A stretch of 36,660 bases of DNA from Bacteroidota bacterium (GCA_024279425.1 JAJRRO010000001.1:1-36660); one strand, 5' to 3'. Shown: positions 1-9,983, numbered from the stretch's first letter. A program made the numbers and translations. Notes: generated by a model not told the origin, from the letters alone.

Positions 1-87
1 AATAACAGAGAGGTATTCCTTGCAATCCAAGTCAGTTTTGAACCGATCGGAGAACTCTAGAGGGTTTTGGCCCTTGAAAATATCCAT
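1..87 (-). CDS. IS1595-family transposase, N-terminal fragment (runs off left edge)
   Basis: Reading from the ATG at 87 down to base 1 gives 29 open codons with no stop. The peptide begins MDIFKGQNPLEFSDRF and continues TDLDCKEYL. I recognise this as the usual start of Bacteroidota IS1595-type transposases, where a zinc-ribbon domain (CxxC) follows about ten residues later, beyond the window. The product would be a DDE transposase for cut-and-paste movement of the IS. Only the N-terminus is visible, so intactness cannot be judged. It lies 94 bases downstream of the polysaccharide lyase stop codon in the same orientation, so an IS copy abuts the end of the degradation locus. The family call rests on recall of the N-terminal sequence; the terminal inverted repeat was not identified in 88-181. 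Confidence 0.7.
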   Translation of the reverse strand, partial: MDIFKGQNPLEFSDRFKTDLDCKEYLSVI

Positions 88-181
88 ATAAATCCTATTT
101 TTATTGACTTTAAAGTTATGAATTTAGCTACTGAACTCTATTCATTTAAATATTTTTTGCTATAGGCAATTTATTGCGTTT

Positions 182-2770
182 CTATTGTTTCATTGTTCTT
201 TTAATGGCAGCCGGAATTTCGTCCTCAACTTCTTGGAATATGTTTTTCCCTTCTATTCTTTCAATTAATTTGGAACTTCCTGTATTAACATTGTAGTTTT
301 TACCATCAAATTCTAATGTACCCGACGACACAAACGATACTGTTTTTGAATTGTCACTTATTTTGATCTTTGCGAGTTTGGATGCATTCATTTCTGCCTT
401 GATATTCCAATCACCAACTGAATAGGTCTTTGTTGATGCATCAAAAACTACTTCTTCGCAAACTGACTCTCCAGATTTTGGTTTAACCTGAATAATTGCC
501 AAGTACCTCATTTGTGGTGTTTTTGATTTTGAAATACCTTTAAAGTGCCACTGATTTTTAAATTCTTTTAATTGACCGTTATCATCTCTATTTTGTACCC
601 AGTTCTTAATAGGAACTGAAAACTTATCACTTACCGTATAATCTATATCAGTAGAAGAGAACAATGAAACCTGAGCATTTGCCAGTTCGTTTTCAGCAAG
701 CAAAGTTTTCTTTTCAGCATCAACTTTAATTCCAGAGTCGTTATGAATCAACCAACTCCATTCTGCATCGTGGTCAGCCACTAATTCATCGTAAATAACG
801 ATTATGGAAGGGCGCAGCATTATAAAATGCCGTCTGAAACGTTTCATCCCCAAATCAATATTTTCACCCAAATCGGAACCGGAATAAGCATTTGAAGCAT
901 CGCCAACAGCGTAAGAAATTTTATCTCCGTATATAAACCGGGGAATCCAACCATAAGCTCCAGCATTAAAAGGTTGTCCTTCCCCATCAATTAATATTGC
1001 ATTATGACCTTGTGTGTGTTTATACCAGGCTAAAAAATGTGGGTCGCCCATAGTTGCACGATAACCAGAATTATAAAATAAACGTTTTCCGCCAAAGGCA
1101 ATGTTGAAGCCGTTTTGTTCGGCATGCGTGTGCCCTAAAGAGCCAAAGGGACTGCTACGCATAGAAAACATCAGATTATTTTCGATTTCAGGTAAGGTAG
1201 TGTGCATATATGCAACACCAATTTCTGGGAATTGTGCAGCCTGAGGGAGTTCTATACTTTTTATTGGTTCGGGTAAAGTCTCCTTATAACCGTGCTGAAT
1301 TCGATACCATAAAAAACTCAAATCATCAGAAATTTCCTTTCCATGACTTTTCGCAACCTCTAGGGAGTACCAGTAAGCCAGTGGATCATTATTGCTACGG
1401 GCAACAATATCTGCATATGCACCATGTTTAAGTCTGGGGCGATCGGTACCATCAGAACCGTTACAAAACCCATCAGAAAAAGAGTTGGGGGGAAATGCAT
1501 ACATCAACCATTTCATGTTGTTTTTATACCAATCATTGTCTCTAAAATCAACATTTGTGAGTTCATTGAAAATTGCTGTTACATCATAAAGCGTAACTGT
1601 ATTTATAGAGAAATACCCTGTGCCATTAAACCAAGCTCCGTCGGTCTCTCCCATTTTTGGTGACTGTGCTATCCATAATTCATAAATGTATTCCAACCAA
1701 AGTTCTGCATCTTCTGTTTCACCTAGAAGCACCAAAGAAGTTTGCAACAGATTATGCATAATATGTTGCCAAACGTGCATTGAAGACGATCGACTTTCTA
1801 CATAATTTCTCCATTTATTATAAAATCCATTCGCACGAATAGAAACGTGGGCAATAATTTCTTTCCTTTCTGTGGGTGTAAACAAGTCCCAAAAGGTATC
1901 GACACTAATGGCTAATCCGTTCATTATACCAGCATCACCAAAATTGCTAAGGCGGGTTAAACCTTTGGGATCCCATTTCAATGCCTCCATAACCCAGGGT
2001 TTGGCCGAATTAAAATACTTGATATCATTACTAATCAAATAGGCCTGAGACAAATTAGTAAGTACCTTTTGTATTTCAACACCTAAACGTTTACTTGCTT
2101 TGAGTGCTATTTTTTTATTTTCAAAATCGTTTTTCCCTTTAATAGAAGGAAGTGCAGCTGATTCTTTCGGAGGAACAGAATTGAGGTATTTGTCAGCCTC
2201 TGTTAATACAACAGCTATTTCTTTATAATCTTTTACCCTCGCATGGAATGCGTTTAAATCCTCTTTTTTCACCAACACTCGTGGATGGGATACTGCAACC
2301 CCATTCAGAACTTCTTTGATATTGGGTGTTACAAAATCTTTTGCTGAAGGTGCGATTTTAAAAGAATTTACTTTCCCCCATTTTGCATTATTCGCTTTCA
2401 ATTGCCAGTACCAAATTCCTTCATCTAATTTTTGATGTGGATTATAAAATGCAAATGGAATATTCTCTTTTTCGATTACACCTTTTGTAAAATCTTTTGA
2501 TGAGGAAACACGAACAGAATAGCTCGCGTTTTTCACTATCGGCCATTGGAAACTTGGTGAGTTTGTTTTTACTTCCTCGCCGTTTGAAGGAGAATTCCAT
2601 GTTCTAAATTTGGGATAAACAACCTCACTTTTAACCGCAATTTCTCCTTGTTTAATTATGCTTTTATTAGGGGAATTACATCCTGTAATAAATGTTGTGA
2701 TTAACACAAGTGAAATGCCCCAAATTTTGAGGTAACTATAAATTTGTTTTATTATATTTAATTTATGCAT
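182..2770 (-). CDS. Heparinase II/III-type polysaccharide lyase with DUF4962-like N-terminus, lipoprotein
   Basis: An 862-residue secreted lyase. The signal peptide ends in a lipobox (ITG-C31), so it is probably surface- or periplasm-anchored. Residues about 55-140 look like a fibronectin-type/DUF4962 beta domain. Residues about 150-500 form the alpha-helical toroid, including WQHIMHN near 334 and DGAWFNGTGYF near 377-387. From about 510 comes the heparinase II/III beta-sandwich with GHTHAEQNGFN (His547, His549) and GHNAILIDGEGQ (from 588). Lyases of this fold cleave uronic-acid polysaccharides by beta-elimination and leave an unsaturated uronyl end, which is the substrate of the GH88 gene in the same cluster. 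Families of this architecture act on ulvan, chondroitin or heparin-like chains; I cannot assign the PL family. The ATG follows the TAA of the upstream sulfatase with no gap, so translation is probably coupled. It is the last gene of the cluster. Confidence 0.85.
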   Translation of the reverse strand: MHKLNIIKQIYSYLKIWGISLVLITTFITGCNSPNKSIIKQGEIAVKSEVVYPKFRTWNSPSNGEEVKTNSPSFQWPIVKNASYSVRVSSSKDFTKGVIEKENIPFAFYNPHQKLDEGIWYWQLKANNAKWGKVNSFKIAPSAKDFVTPNIKEVLNGVAVSHPRVLVKKEDLNAFHARVKDYKEIAVVLTEADKYLNSVPPKESAALPSIKGKNDFENKKIALKASKRLGVEIQKVLTNLSQAYLISNDIKYFNSAKPWVMEALKWDPKGLTRLSNFGDAGIMNGLAISVDTFWDLFTPTERKEIIAHVSIRANGFYNKWRNYVESRSSSMHVWQHIMHNLLQTSLVLLGETEDAELWLEYIYELWIAQSPKMGETDGAWFNGTGYFSINTVTLYDVTAIFNELTNVDFRDNDWYKNNMKWLMYAFPPNSFSDGFCNGSDGTDRPRLKHGAYADIVARSNNDPLAYWYSLEVAKSHGKEISDDLSFLWYRIQHGYKETLPEPIKSIELPQAAQFPEIGVAYMHTTLPEIENNLMFSMRSSPFGSLGHTHAEQNGFNIAFGGKRLFYNSGYRATMGDPHFLAWYKHTQGHNAILIDGEGQPFNAGAYGWIPRFIYGDKISYAVGDASNAYSGSDLGENIDLGMKRFRRHFIMLRPSIIVIYDELVADHDAEWSWLIHNDSGIKVDAEKKTLLAENELANAQVSLFSSTDIDYTVSDKFSVPIKNWVQNRDDNGQLKEFKNQWHFKGISKSKTPQMRYLAIIQVKPKSGESVCEEVVFDASTKTYSVGDWNIKAEMNASKLAKIKISDNSKTVSFVSSGTLEFDGKNYNVNTGSSKLIERIEGKNIFQEVEDEIPAAIKRTMKQ

Positions 2771-4111
2771 TTATTTAATTTTTTTTGGATAATTATCGCT
2801 TTGTTTGAAAGAATGTTGTGGAGCCATATTTAATTCAGCTTGAAATTGTTCTTTTAAAAACAGTTCCTTTTCTGTTAATTTTGAGTCTGGTATCGGATTC
2901 TTTTCTTCTGAATCTTTACTTACATTGTAAAAACGATTATCGCTATAGAGTTTATATGTTTTATTACGGACAAAACGACCGTACCACGCATTATCCTTTC
3001 CTCTTTTTAACGGATCATAATGAATAAAAACAGTTTCTCTAGACGCTTGTTTTTCATTAGATAATAGCGGGTAAATACTTTTACCGTCTGCATATTCTGG
3101 AATAGGAATTCCTGCAGCTTCGGCTATGGTAGGCAGGAAATCATTAAATTCAAACAGTTCATTATAGTCAAATCCTTCTTTGATTTTTGAAGGGTTATAA
3201 ACTACCATAGGTACATGAGTTCCTGCATCTGGCATAGTTCCTTTTCCTCCTAAAAATGACCCATTTACAGTTTGAGTATTTATTGTACCGTAGGTTCCAT
3301 TATCAGCAGTAAAAATAAAAATAGTGTTATCAGAAAGGCCAAGTTCATCAATAGCATTAACCAATTTCATGGAAATTTTATCGGTGTATTCTACCATATC
3401 TTTGAAGAATCGTTTGTCTCCTTTTTGTCTCAAATTTTTATCTTCCCATTCTTTTGAATCAGGCGTTGGTAAAAATGGATTGTGAGTTAATATCATTGGA
3501 TAGTAAACCAAGAATGGCTTTTCTTTATTTCGTTTCATAAAATCTATGGCGTAATCACTCACCACATCAGGGCCATATGCGTCTTCCAATCCTTGAAGTT
3601 GCTTGCCATTTTGATACAAATTTGGGTTCGCATATCGATCGCGTGACCCACCAATAAAATTCCATAAGCAATATTCTTCGAACCCAAAATGTTGTGGACG
3701 TTCGAGCATATCTTTTTTAGATGTTGCAAATTTTGAGTCATAACCATTTAGTTGCCATTTTCCAACCACACAAGTAGCATAGCCCGCGTCCTGTAAAAGG
3801 TTTCCGAATGTTTTTTCGTTGACATCTAAATATCCAAAAGACTTGTAGTTTTTAAAATTAGACCTTCCAGTCATAATTTTTACGCGTGTTGGTGTGCAAA
3901 GTGGCTGCGAAATGGCATAGTTAAATCGTATTCCTTCTTTACCTAATTTATCCAAAAAAGGTGTGTTGTACGAAATACTTCCATTTGCACTTAAACATTC
4001 GTATCCCATATCATCTGCCATAAGTAAAACAATATTGGGTGGTCTATCTTGAGCTACTGTTTTAGCAGAGACCAACAATCCAAATAGAAATAATAGTTTT
4101 ATGATTTTCAT
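2771..4111 (-). CDS. Type I (formylglycine) sulfatase with CTPTR motif
   Basis: A 446-residue sulfatase of the S1/arylsulfatase superfamily, exported by a Sec signal peptide ending near KTVAQ (residue 21). The metal-binding MADD lies at 31-34. Cys72, in LCTPTRVKIMTGR, is the residue expected to become formylglycine. TADNGT further on supplies the second metal-ligand pair. The motif is C-x-P-T-R, with Thr where Ser or Ala is usual. It removes ester sulfate from a sugar; the exact linkage cannot be told. The gene sits 22 bases downstream of the next sulfatase and abuts the lyase, so it belongs to the same transcription unit. Maturation needs a formylglycine-generating enzyme or anaerobic maturase, and neither is encoded here. 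Confidence 0.9.
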   Translation of the reverse strand: MKIIKLLFLFGLLVSAKTVAQDRPPNIVLLMADDMGYECLSANGSISYNTPFLDKLGKEGIRFNYAISQPLCTPTRVKIMTGRSNFKNYKSFGYLDVNEKTFGNLLQDAGYATCVVGKWQLNGYDSKFATSKKDMLERPQHFGFEEYCLWNFIGGSRDRYANPNLYQNGKQLQGLEDAYGPDVVSDYAIDFMKRNKEKPFLVYYPMILTHNPFLPTPDSKEWEDKNLRQKGDKRFFKDMVEYTDKISMKLVNAIDELGLSDNTIFIFTADNGTYGTINTQTVNGSFLGGKGTMPDAGTHVPMVVYNPSKIKEGFDYNELFEFNDFLPTIAEAAGIPIPEYADGKSIYPLLSNEKQASRETVFIHYDPLKRGKDNAWYGRFVRNKTYKLYSDNRFYNVSKDSEEKNPIPDSKLTEKELFLKEQFQAELNMAPQHSFKQSDNYPKKIK

Positions 4112-4133
4112 ATTTTTTTATTTAATAGTTCAA

Positions 4134-5483
4134 TTAATTTCTGCTATCATTTAACCAGATGCGAAATTGATTTTCTAATTCCTTTACTTTTTCTGGATAC
4201 TTTGCTGCAAGGTTATTTTTTTCACCTGGATCCTTTTCTAAATCAACCAGAAATAATCTGTCTGCTTCGGTCAATAGTGCTTGATTGCTTTTATCTACAG
4301 GATTGCCCAATAGTTTCCATTTTCCAGAACGTGTTGCCCATTGTTTTCCATGTTGCCAACTAAAAATTTCATTATGCTGACTTTTTGCCGAATTATTTTC
4401 AATAACAGGTATTAAACTTTTTCCGTCCAATTCTTTCGTATCCAAATCAATATTACACAAATCTGCCAAAGTAGGCATCCAATCTGCATTGACAGCAAAT
4501 TGATCTCTCACTTGATTGTTAGGAAGTTTATCAGGCCAACTTATACTTGCAGGAATTCTAAATCCTCCTTCAAAAAGACAAGATTTGGCACCGCGGTAAG
4601 GGCCAGAATTTCCACCACCAAAATGTGCTCTTTCTTCCGTTGAATAGCCATTGTCTGATTGAAAAACGATGATGGTGTTTTCATATAAATTCAGGGACTT
4701 CAACTTGACAATAAGTTCTCCTATTTTATCATCTTGAGTAGATAAAAAGGCTGCATATAAATCTCGAGGATATGCTACACCTTTGTCTTGATAGTATTTG
4801 AGCCATTCAGGTGTACCTTGATAGGGATAGTGAGGTGTGTTCAACGCATAGTACATAAAAAATGGGGTATCCTTATTTTTATCCAAAAACGTAGAAGCTT
4901 CTTTCAACATTAGATTTGGGAAAAACTGGCCATCATAATAAACTTCTTCACCATTTCTGTATAAGTCATGTCTATTTGCTCCTCTCCAATAATAGAAATG
5001 TGAGTAGTTGTCGATACATCCTACATAATGCCCGAATGAATAATCAAAACCTTGATCATTGGGTAACATACCTTTTTGACTACCTAAGTGCCACTTACCG
5101 ATGTGGGCTGTATTATATCCTGCATCTTTGAACATTTCGGCCATGGTGTATTGCTCAGTTCTAAGTCCTTTTGTAGTAACAGGTACAGAAGTTACATTTC
5201 CTGGATCTCCTGCTCTTTGTGGTGTTTTTCCTGTTAGCAATGAGGCTCTTGATGGAGAACAAACAGGTGCTCCGTAAAATTGTGTAAAACGTACGCCGCT
5301 TTTAACCAATGCATCCATATTTGGTGTTTGTAAATCTTTGGCTCCGTAAATGTTTAAGTCTATAGAACCTTGATCATCAGTGTAAATTACTATAACGTTT
5401 GGTTTCTCTTGAGCATAGGAATAGCCAGAAAAGGTTATTAATACGGTTAACAAGAAGTTTTTTAAAAGGGATTTGAATTTCAT
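4134..5483 (-). CDS. Type I (formylglycine) sulfatase, arylsulfatase A-like
   Basis: A sulfatase of about 449 residues from the ATG at 5483, which gives the cleanest signal peptide (MKFKSLLKNFLL...YSYAQ). An ATG at 5495 and a TTG at 5501 lie in frame upstream and are possible alternatives. YTDDQG supplies the first metal Asp pair. Cys75, in APVCSPSRASLLTGK, is the canonical formylglycine site. GKWHLG and QSDNGY are further active-site blocks. The overall pattern is that of the N-acetylgalactosamine-6-sulfatase/arylsulfatase A branch of S1, but the substrate is not determinable. It lies between the SASA esterase (35 bases upstream) and another sulfatase (22 bases downstream) in an operon-like run. 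Confidence 0.9.
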   Translation of the reverse strand: MKFKSLLKNFLLTVLITFSGYSYAQEKPNVIVIYTDDQGSIDLNIYGAKDLQTPNMDALVKSGVRFTQFYGAPVCSPSRASLLTGKTPQRAGDPGNVTSVPVTTKGLRTEQYTMAEMFKDAGYNTAHIGKWHLGSQKGMLPNDQGFDYSFGHYVGCIDNYSHFYYWRGANRHDLYRNGEEVYYDGQFFPNLMLKEASTFLDKNKDTPFFMYYALNTPHYPYQGTPEWLKYYQDKGVAYPRDLYAAFLSTQDDKIGELIVKLKSLNLYENTIIVFQSDNGYSTEERAHFGGGNSGPYRGAKSCLFEGGFRIPASISWPDKLPNNQVRDQFAVNADWMPTLADLCNIDLDTKELDGKSLIPVIENNSAKSQHNEIFSWQHGKQWATRSGKWKLLGNPVDKSNQALLTEADRLFLVDLEKDPGEKNNLAAKYPEKVKELENQFRIWLNDSRN

Positions 5484-5518
5484 ACTAAGTGTCATTTTCA
5501 ATAATTATTGAGATAATT

Positions 5519-6334
5519 TTATTTCTTCTTTATTTGTTCTAGTTGTATTTTTTTCATTTCAATGGCATATCTATTTCCCATAAGAATGGCACTTTCTGAA
5601 TCGAAATGAGTCCCGTCTTTTGTATTTGTACCTTCTGAAATTACAATTCCAGTATTTCTTATAAAATCTGGCAAATAGAGAATCATTTTATTAAATGCAT
5701 GTCTAGATTCATTTTCATACAATTGGCCTGCAATAAATGGTATTGTGGGATCGCCAAATTCTTCGCGTAGGGCGTTTATTAGAATTTCTAATCGACCTAA
5801 GTACATATCAACCCTTATAGGGTCGCGATCACCTTCTCCTTGATGCCAGATAATTCCTTTTAACTTCCCATATTTTAAAGCTTCATGAGCTTGAATAATA
5901 ACCTCCTGATATAATGCTGTTCCCGGAAGCCATTGAACAATTTTTGTTCCTCCCTTGGCGTTCACTACGAGTCCAATTTCATAATCCTTATTTTCTGCGG
6001 CCATTGATCGTGCAAATGCGTATGACGGTCCCATTCGCTGCATTCTTATATTTTTTCTAACTGATGAATACCTGTTAAGAGGATTATTGGCGAAAACCCA
6101 TGGACTTAATTCATTTCCTGTAAATAAATGAGTTTTCTCTATATATGAAGTGTCAATAGCTCTAATGACAGCTCTACCTGCCATATTGGATTGACCTATT
6201 ACTAAATAGATATCCAAATTCCCTTGAATTTGATTTGAAACTTCATCTCCTTCAAAGATTTCAACCTGAGCTATTGCTAATTGCTGTATTTGTAATAACA
6301 CAAAGAGCAGCATCCAATTTTTATTTACTTTCAT
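5519..6334 (-). CDS. SASA/SGNH-type carbohydrate esterase (sialate O-acetylesterase-like)
   Basis: A 271-residue exported protein whose signal peptide ends near LAIAQ (residue 23). It has the SASA (DUF303) blocks: VIGQSNMAGR (nucleophile Ser in block I), KGGT, IIWHQGEGD (His/Gln block), and DGTHFDSES near the end (catalytic Asp/His block). Members of this family, including CE6-type enzymes, remove O-acetyl groups from glycans. Here it would clear acetyl decorations so that the neighbouring sulfatases and glycosidases can act. It is only 25 bases from the split sulfatase upstream. The fold assignment is strong; acetyl specificity is inferred. Confidence 0.8.
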   Translation of the reverse strand: MKVNKNWMLLFVLLQIQQLAIAQVEIFEGDEVSNQIQGNLDIYLVIGQSNMAGRAVIRAIDTSYIEKTHLFTGNELSPWVFANNPLNRYSSVRKNIRMQRMGPSYAFARSMAAENKDYEIGLVVNAKGGTKIVQWLPGTALYQEVIIQAHEALKYGKLKGIIWHQGEGDRDPIRVDMYLGRLEILINALREEFGDPTIPFIAGQLYENESRHAFNKMILYLPDFIRNTGIVISEGTNTKDGTHFDSESAILMGNRYAIEMKKIQLEQIKKK

Positions 6335-6359
6335 ATCTTAACATTTCAATTGATAATGT

Positions 6360-7922
6360 TTATTTCAACTTACTAGAAATAAAATCTTCATGCTTTTTTA
6401 TAGGATCAACAAACTTTTCTCCGTACGCATCCTTTTCTTTATAAATTTTTGAATAAGGATAATAATCGAATATCTCGCCTTTACCCAAAATACGAGGACC
6501 TTCTTGTTTTATCAATTGTTCTTTTAATTGTGTCCAGAGTTGTTCTTTTAGCTCTGAATAGTTTTTGTCATTTGCCAAATTTGTAATGCATTCTGGATCT
6601 CTAACCATATCGTATAACTCCTCTTCAGGTCTGAACCCAAATGCCATTTCAAAATATTTATAATCGGAGTGTGATTCTTCCAACTCAACAAGATATTGTT
6701 TCGTTGGAGAGTCGTCACAATTTCTATATCCATATTCAGGATCCCCTACTGGCCAGCGGTTTGGCTTAAAATTTCTTGAATATAAATAGTTGTCATTTCG
6801 AATGGCTCTAACCGGATAAGCAACTGTTAGTAAATCTCCATCCGACCTTCCAATGTCATGTCGTTCTTTTCCCAAGATTGTAAAACTTCTATCTGGATCA
6901 ATAATACCTGACTTTTTAGATAGTAGTTGACTTAAAAAACTATGTCCTGTCATTTAAGTATGTTGTGAAACTCCTGCTAAGTCAAGTAATGTTGGAGCTA
7001 AATCAGGAAAAGTAATAAAGTCTTTAACAACACGACCTGCTTTATTTTTATCTCCCCAACGAACCACAAAAGGAACATGAAAACCATCATCGTATATCTG
7101 TCCTTTAACACGAGGGAAAGGCATTCCATGGTCAGAAGTGGCAATAATAATTGTGTTATCCAATAGGCCTCTCTCTTCCAATACTTTCAGGCATTCTCCA
7201 ATATGTTTGTCAACCCATTCCACTTCCAAAGCATAATCAGCCAAGTCGCCAACAATTACTTTATTATTTGGGTAGTACAATGGGACGGTTACTTTTGTCG
7301 TATCTAACTTTGCCTTTTTCCAACTATCTTTTTCGTAACTGCGGCGCGGCTCTCTCGCTCCCAGCCAAAAACAAAACGGTTCACCATCGGATTTTTCATT
7401 TAAGAATGCCTCAAAATTGGCTCTGTAATTATTACGGTTAATACCAGTATAAGGAGGGGGTGTTTTTATCTTACTCCGTATAGGTCCAGCAGGATTATGT
7501 GGATGGTTATATTCCCCTGGTCCCCATCCTTTTTTTGTAAGGCCAATTTTATATCCCGCTTCGGCAAGCATATCAGGATAAAATTTCAATTTATCAGAAA
7601 GAAATGGGCTGTGGTTACCAGCTTCTTTCAACTGCCATGAGTAACGTCCTGTTAACAAGCAAGCCCGTGCAGGTGAACATTTAGGATTACAATTATATGT
7701 ATTTGTAAACTTAATTCCTTCATTACCAATTCGATCGAAGTTGGGGGTCTTTATATATTCACTACCATAAATTCCAAAACTGTTTCTCGATGCATCATCG
7801 GCCATTATAAATAGGATATTTGGTTTTTTTATATCTTCTTTAATTTTTTTGGAACATCCATTATTTAGGAATATCGTTAAAAATAAAATCAATAATAGCG
7901 GTATGTTTTTAGAGTATTTCAT
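6360..7922 (-). pseudogene. Type I sulfatase interrupted by an in-frame TAA (two ORFs, 6954-7922 and 6360-6953)
   Basis: The 5' part, from the ATG at 7922 (an ATG at 7940 is an alternative), encodes a lipoprotein (NNGC) with MADD, Cys82 in CSPARACLLTGR, and TSDHGMPF, so all usual metal and formylglycine residues are present. It stops at TAA 6956-6954 just after LAGVSQHT. The very next codon is ATG, and the same frame continues with MTGHSFLSQLL and then the usual C-terminal subdomain for 197 residues, ending at 6360. In related sulfatases LAGV...MTGxSLLPLL is one continuous stretch, so a single sense codon (for example AAA, GAA or CAA) has become TAA. The product would lack the C-terminal third. 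TAA-ATG could allow reinitiation and a two-chain enzyme, but simple loss of function or a sequence error is more likely. Confidence 0.85.
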
Positions 7923-7991
7923 ATCATTCATGTTTAACATTCAAAAAATGGTTACTGGTAAGAGTTATAGTAATGTTTTTTTTCGTTTCCA

Positions 7992-8732
7992 TTATTTTTC
8001 TAAAGACCAAACCTTAAAATTTCGATAGCGGAAATGTGTCCATTTCATTTGACGGAGTCCAATTTTACCGCCCTGTAAAACTGACCCAAATTCTTCCCCG
8101 TCATCTATCCAATCAATAATTTTACGGCCATCAACAAAACAAGTTATATGAGCACCATTTTTTACCAATCTCATTTTGTGGATGAATTCTGATTTTTCAG
8201 GAATTCCAAGTTCTCCAATTTGAACTTTGTCAAACCCACAGTTTTTACGAAGATGTGCGATTTCTCTTGCTCGATTATCCTTGGTATTTGCATAATACGA
8301 AATGTGGTAATTATTAAAGTAATTACTTTTTGTGTATTGCTTAAAAACCCCATTACGTTCTGGAAATGAAGGGTCAAAAATGCTTTTACTATTGATTCCC
8401 AGCGCTGAAAAAAATATGATGCATAAACCAGCATCTGTCTCTTGATTTTGAAGTTCCCATTCCACAATAAAATTCGCTGGAAAATCTTCTGGACACCATA
8501 AAACATGGTGACCTTCTTCACTAGGTGAAAATAGGTGCATCCAGTTTTCTTTAAACTCAATTTTGGCGGGACCTTCCAGTTTCCAATCTTTTAAGTCATT
8601 TTCTGAGGAAAGCATATTTTCATATAAAAGAGTTCCTTTCTCAACCGTTTTAGAAATATCCTGACTTTGACTTATCAAAGGCATGAATGCAAATACTGTA
8701 ACTGTAATTATTCCAATAAAACTTATTTTCAT
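7992..8732 (-). CDS. DUF1961 family secreted protein (YesU-like, concanavalin A-like fold)
   Basis: A 246-residue protein with a Sec signal peptide (MKISFIGIITVTVFAFMP...). The body matches what I recall of DUF1961: LLYENMLSSENDLKDWKLEGPA near the start, GLCIIFFS, HISYYANT, and at the end FVDGRKIIDWIDDG, GGKIGLRQM and FRYRNFKVW. The Bacillus homologue yesU lies in a rhamnogalacturonan-use cluster, and family members are common in ulvan and pectin loci. The fold is a lectin- or lyase-like jelly roll. No catalytic function is assured; it may bind or cleave uronic-acid oligosaccharides. It starts 12 bases downstream of the GH88 gene and 51+ bases precede the split sulfatase. Confidence 0.7.
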   Translation of the reverse strand: MKISFIGIITVTVFAFMPLISQSQDISKTVEKGTLLYENMLSSENDLKDWKLEGPAKIEFKENWMHLFSPSEEGHHVLWCPEDFPANFIVEWELQNQETDAGLCIIFFSALGINSKSIFDPSFPERNGVFKQYTKSNYFNNYHISYYANTKDNRAREIAHLRKNCGFDKVQIGELGIPEKSEFIHKMRLVKNGAHITCFVDGRKIIDWIDDGEEFGSVLQGGKIGLRQMKWTHFRYRNFKVWSLEK

Positions 8733-8744
8733 TTTCTAATGGAT

Positions 8745-9983
8745 TTAATTTACTACTTCATGAGTCTCAATTGTCAATATTTTTTTCAAACGTATGAGTG
8801 CTTCTATATAATAGTAATCTTCATAAATAATTGGGATATCTACTTCTCCATTTTTTGGTTTATTCCCTGTTGAATGCAATAAAATAGCATCATTTTGGTC
8901 TCCAGACAAGTAATCTGAACTTGATAAAGCGTGTAACATTTTTTCAGTTTCCTTACGGTAGAAAAGTTTGTCTTTTTTAGTTGATTCCAGTTCTGAAAGT
9001 TCCAAAAGTGCAGACGCCGTTACTGCCGCTGCAGAAGCATCTTTCACGGTGCTGGGAATCGTTGGGTCATCAAAACCCCAGAAAGGAATATAATCCTCAG
9101 AAAGTCTTTTTAAATATGCAGTTGTTAATTTCTTTGCAAGTTTCAAGTATTTTTTGTCTCCAGTTTCACGATACGACATTGTATAACCAAAAATACCCCA
9201 AGCTTGTCCTCGTGCCCAATCTGATTCGTCGGCGTAACCTTGGTGTGTACCTTTACTCAGACATTCTCCGGTTTTATCATCATATACCAGTACATGATAA
9301 ACCGTGTTATCTGGACGGATATGGTTTTTTGCAGTGACATTGGCATGAGATACTGCCATTTTATAGTACACGTCGTTTTTCGAATATTTGGATGCTTCAA
9401 ACAGTAATTCTAAATTCAACATATTGTCTATAATAGTATTATGAGGATAAAACACTTTTTTACGAACCTGTGCTGGCCATGACAATATAGTTCCCACATT
9501 TGGATTGTATAGATGGGATAAAGAATCAGCGGCTATAAAAAGTGTATTTTTATAGGCCTCATTATTTGTCAATCGAAACACATTTCCAAAACTGCTATTG
9601 AAAATTAAACCCATGTCGTGACTTTTAACTGGTCTTGACAATAAGACTTCTATTTCATTGGTGAATTTTTCAGCTTCTGATTTTATCTCTTCGTTACCAG
9701 TTCCTTCGTAGATATACCATAATATGCCGGCTCAAAATCCACTAGTCCAACCACCAGCAGGTTTCGTATTCCAATATTTTTCTCCTTTGTGGAGGGTATG
9801 CGGTGATTTTTTATACGTATTGAGATGCCCTAAAGTTTTTGAAACCTTAACTTCGCAATGTTTTATGGCTTTGTCAACTTCAGATAAAGTCCATGGTTTT
9901 TGTTCTATTTCATCGGTTGCCTTGGTAAAGGCAAGAGAACATATTAAAAGAACTGTTAAAGAGGAAAAAACTATTCGTTTCAT
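8745..9983 (-). pseudogene. GH88 unsaturated uronyl hydrolase interrupted by an in-frame TGA
   Basis: Starts at ATG 9983, 13 bases after the PhoD gene stop (an ATG at 10010 overlaps that gene), with a signal peptide MKRIVFSSLTVLLICSLAF. The frame runs to GGWTSGF and then hits TGA at 9734-9732. It resumes at once as AGILWYIYEGTGNEE and is open to 8745. GH88 proteins read WTSGFW here, so the TGA sits where Trp (TGG) belongs; one base (T at 9732 for C on the plus strand) explains it. Both catalytic Asp regions, SHDMG and ADESDWARGQAW, lie after the stop. An internal start (for example just before SRPVKSHDMG, near 9641) would lack the signal peptide and first helices. The family removes the unsaturated uronic acid made by a lyase, so it pairs with the heparinase-type gene. 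Length and motifs are otherwise normal. Confidence 0.88.

Noticed and set aside
9732-9734. TGA read as tryptophan (alternative genetic code)
   Set aside because: TGA is a genuine stop at 31202-31204, Trp is encoded by TGG throughout, and Flavobacteriaceae use the standard stops.
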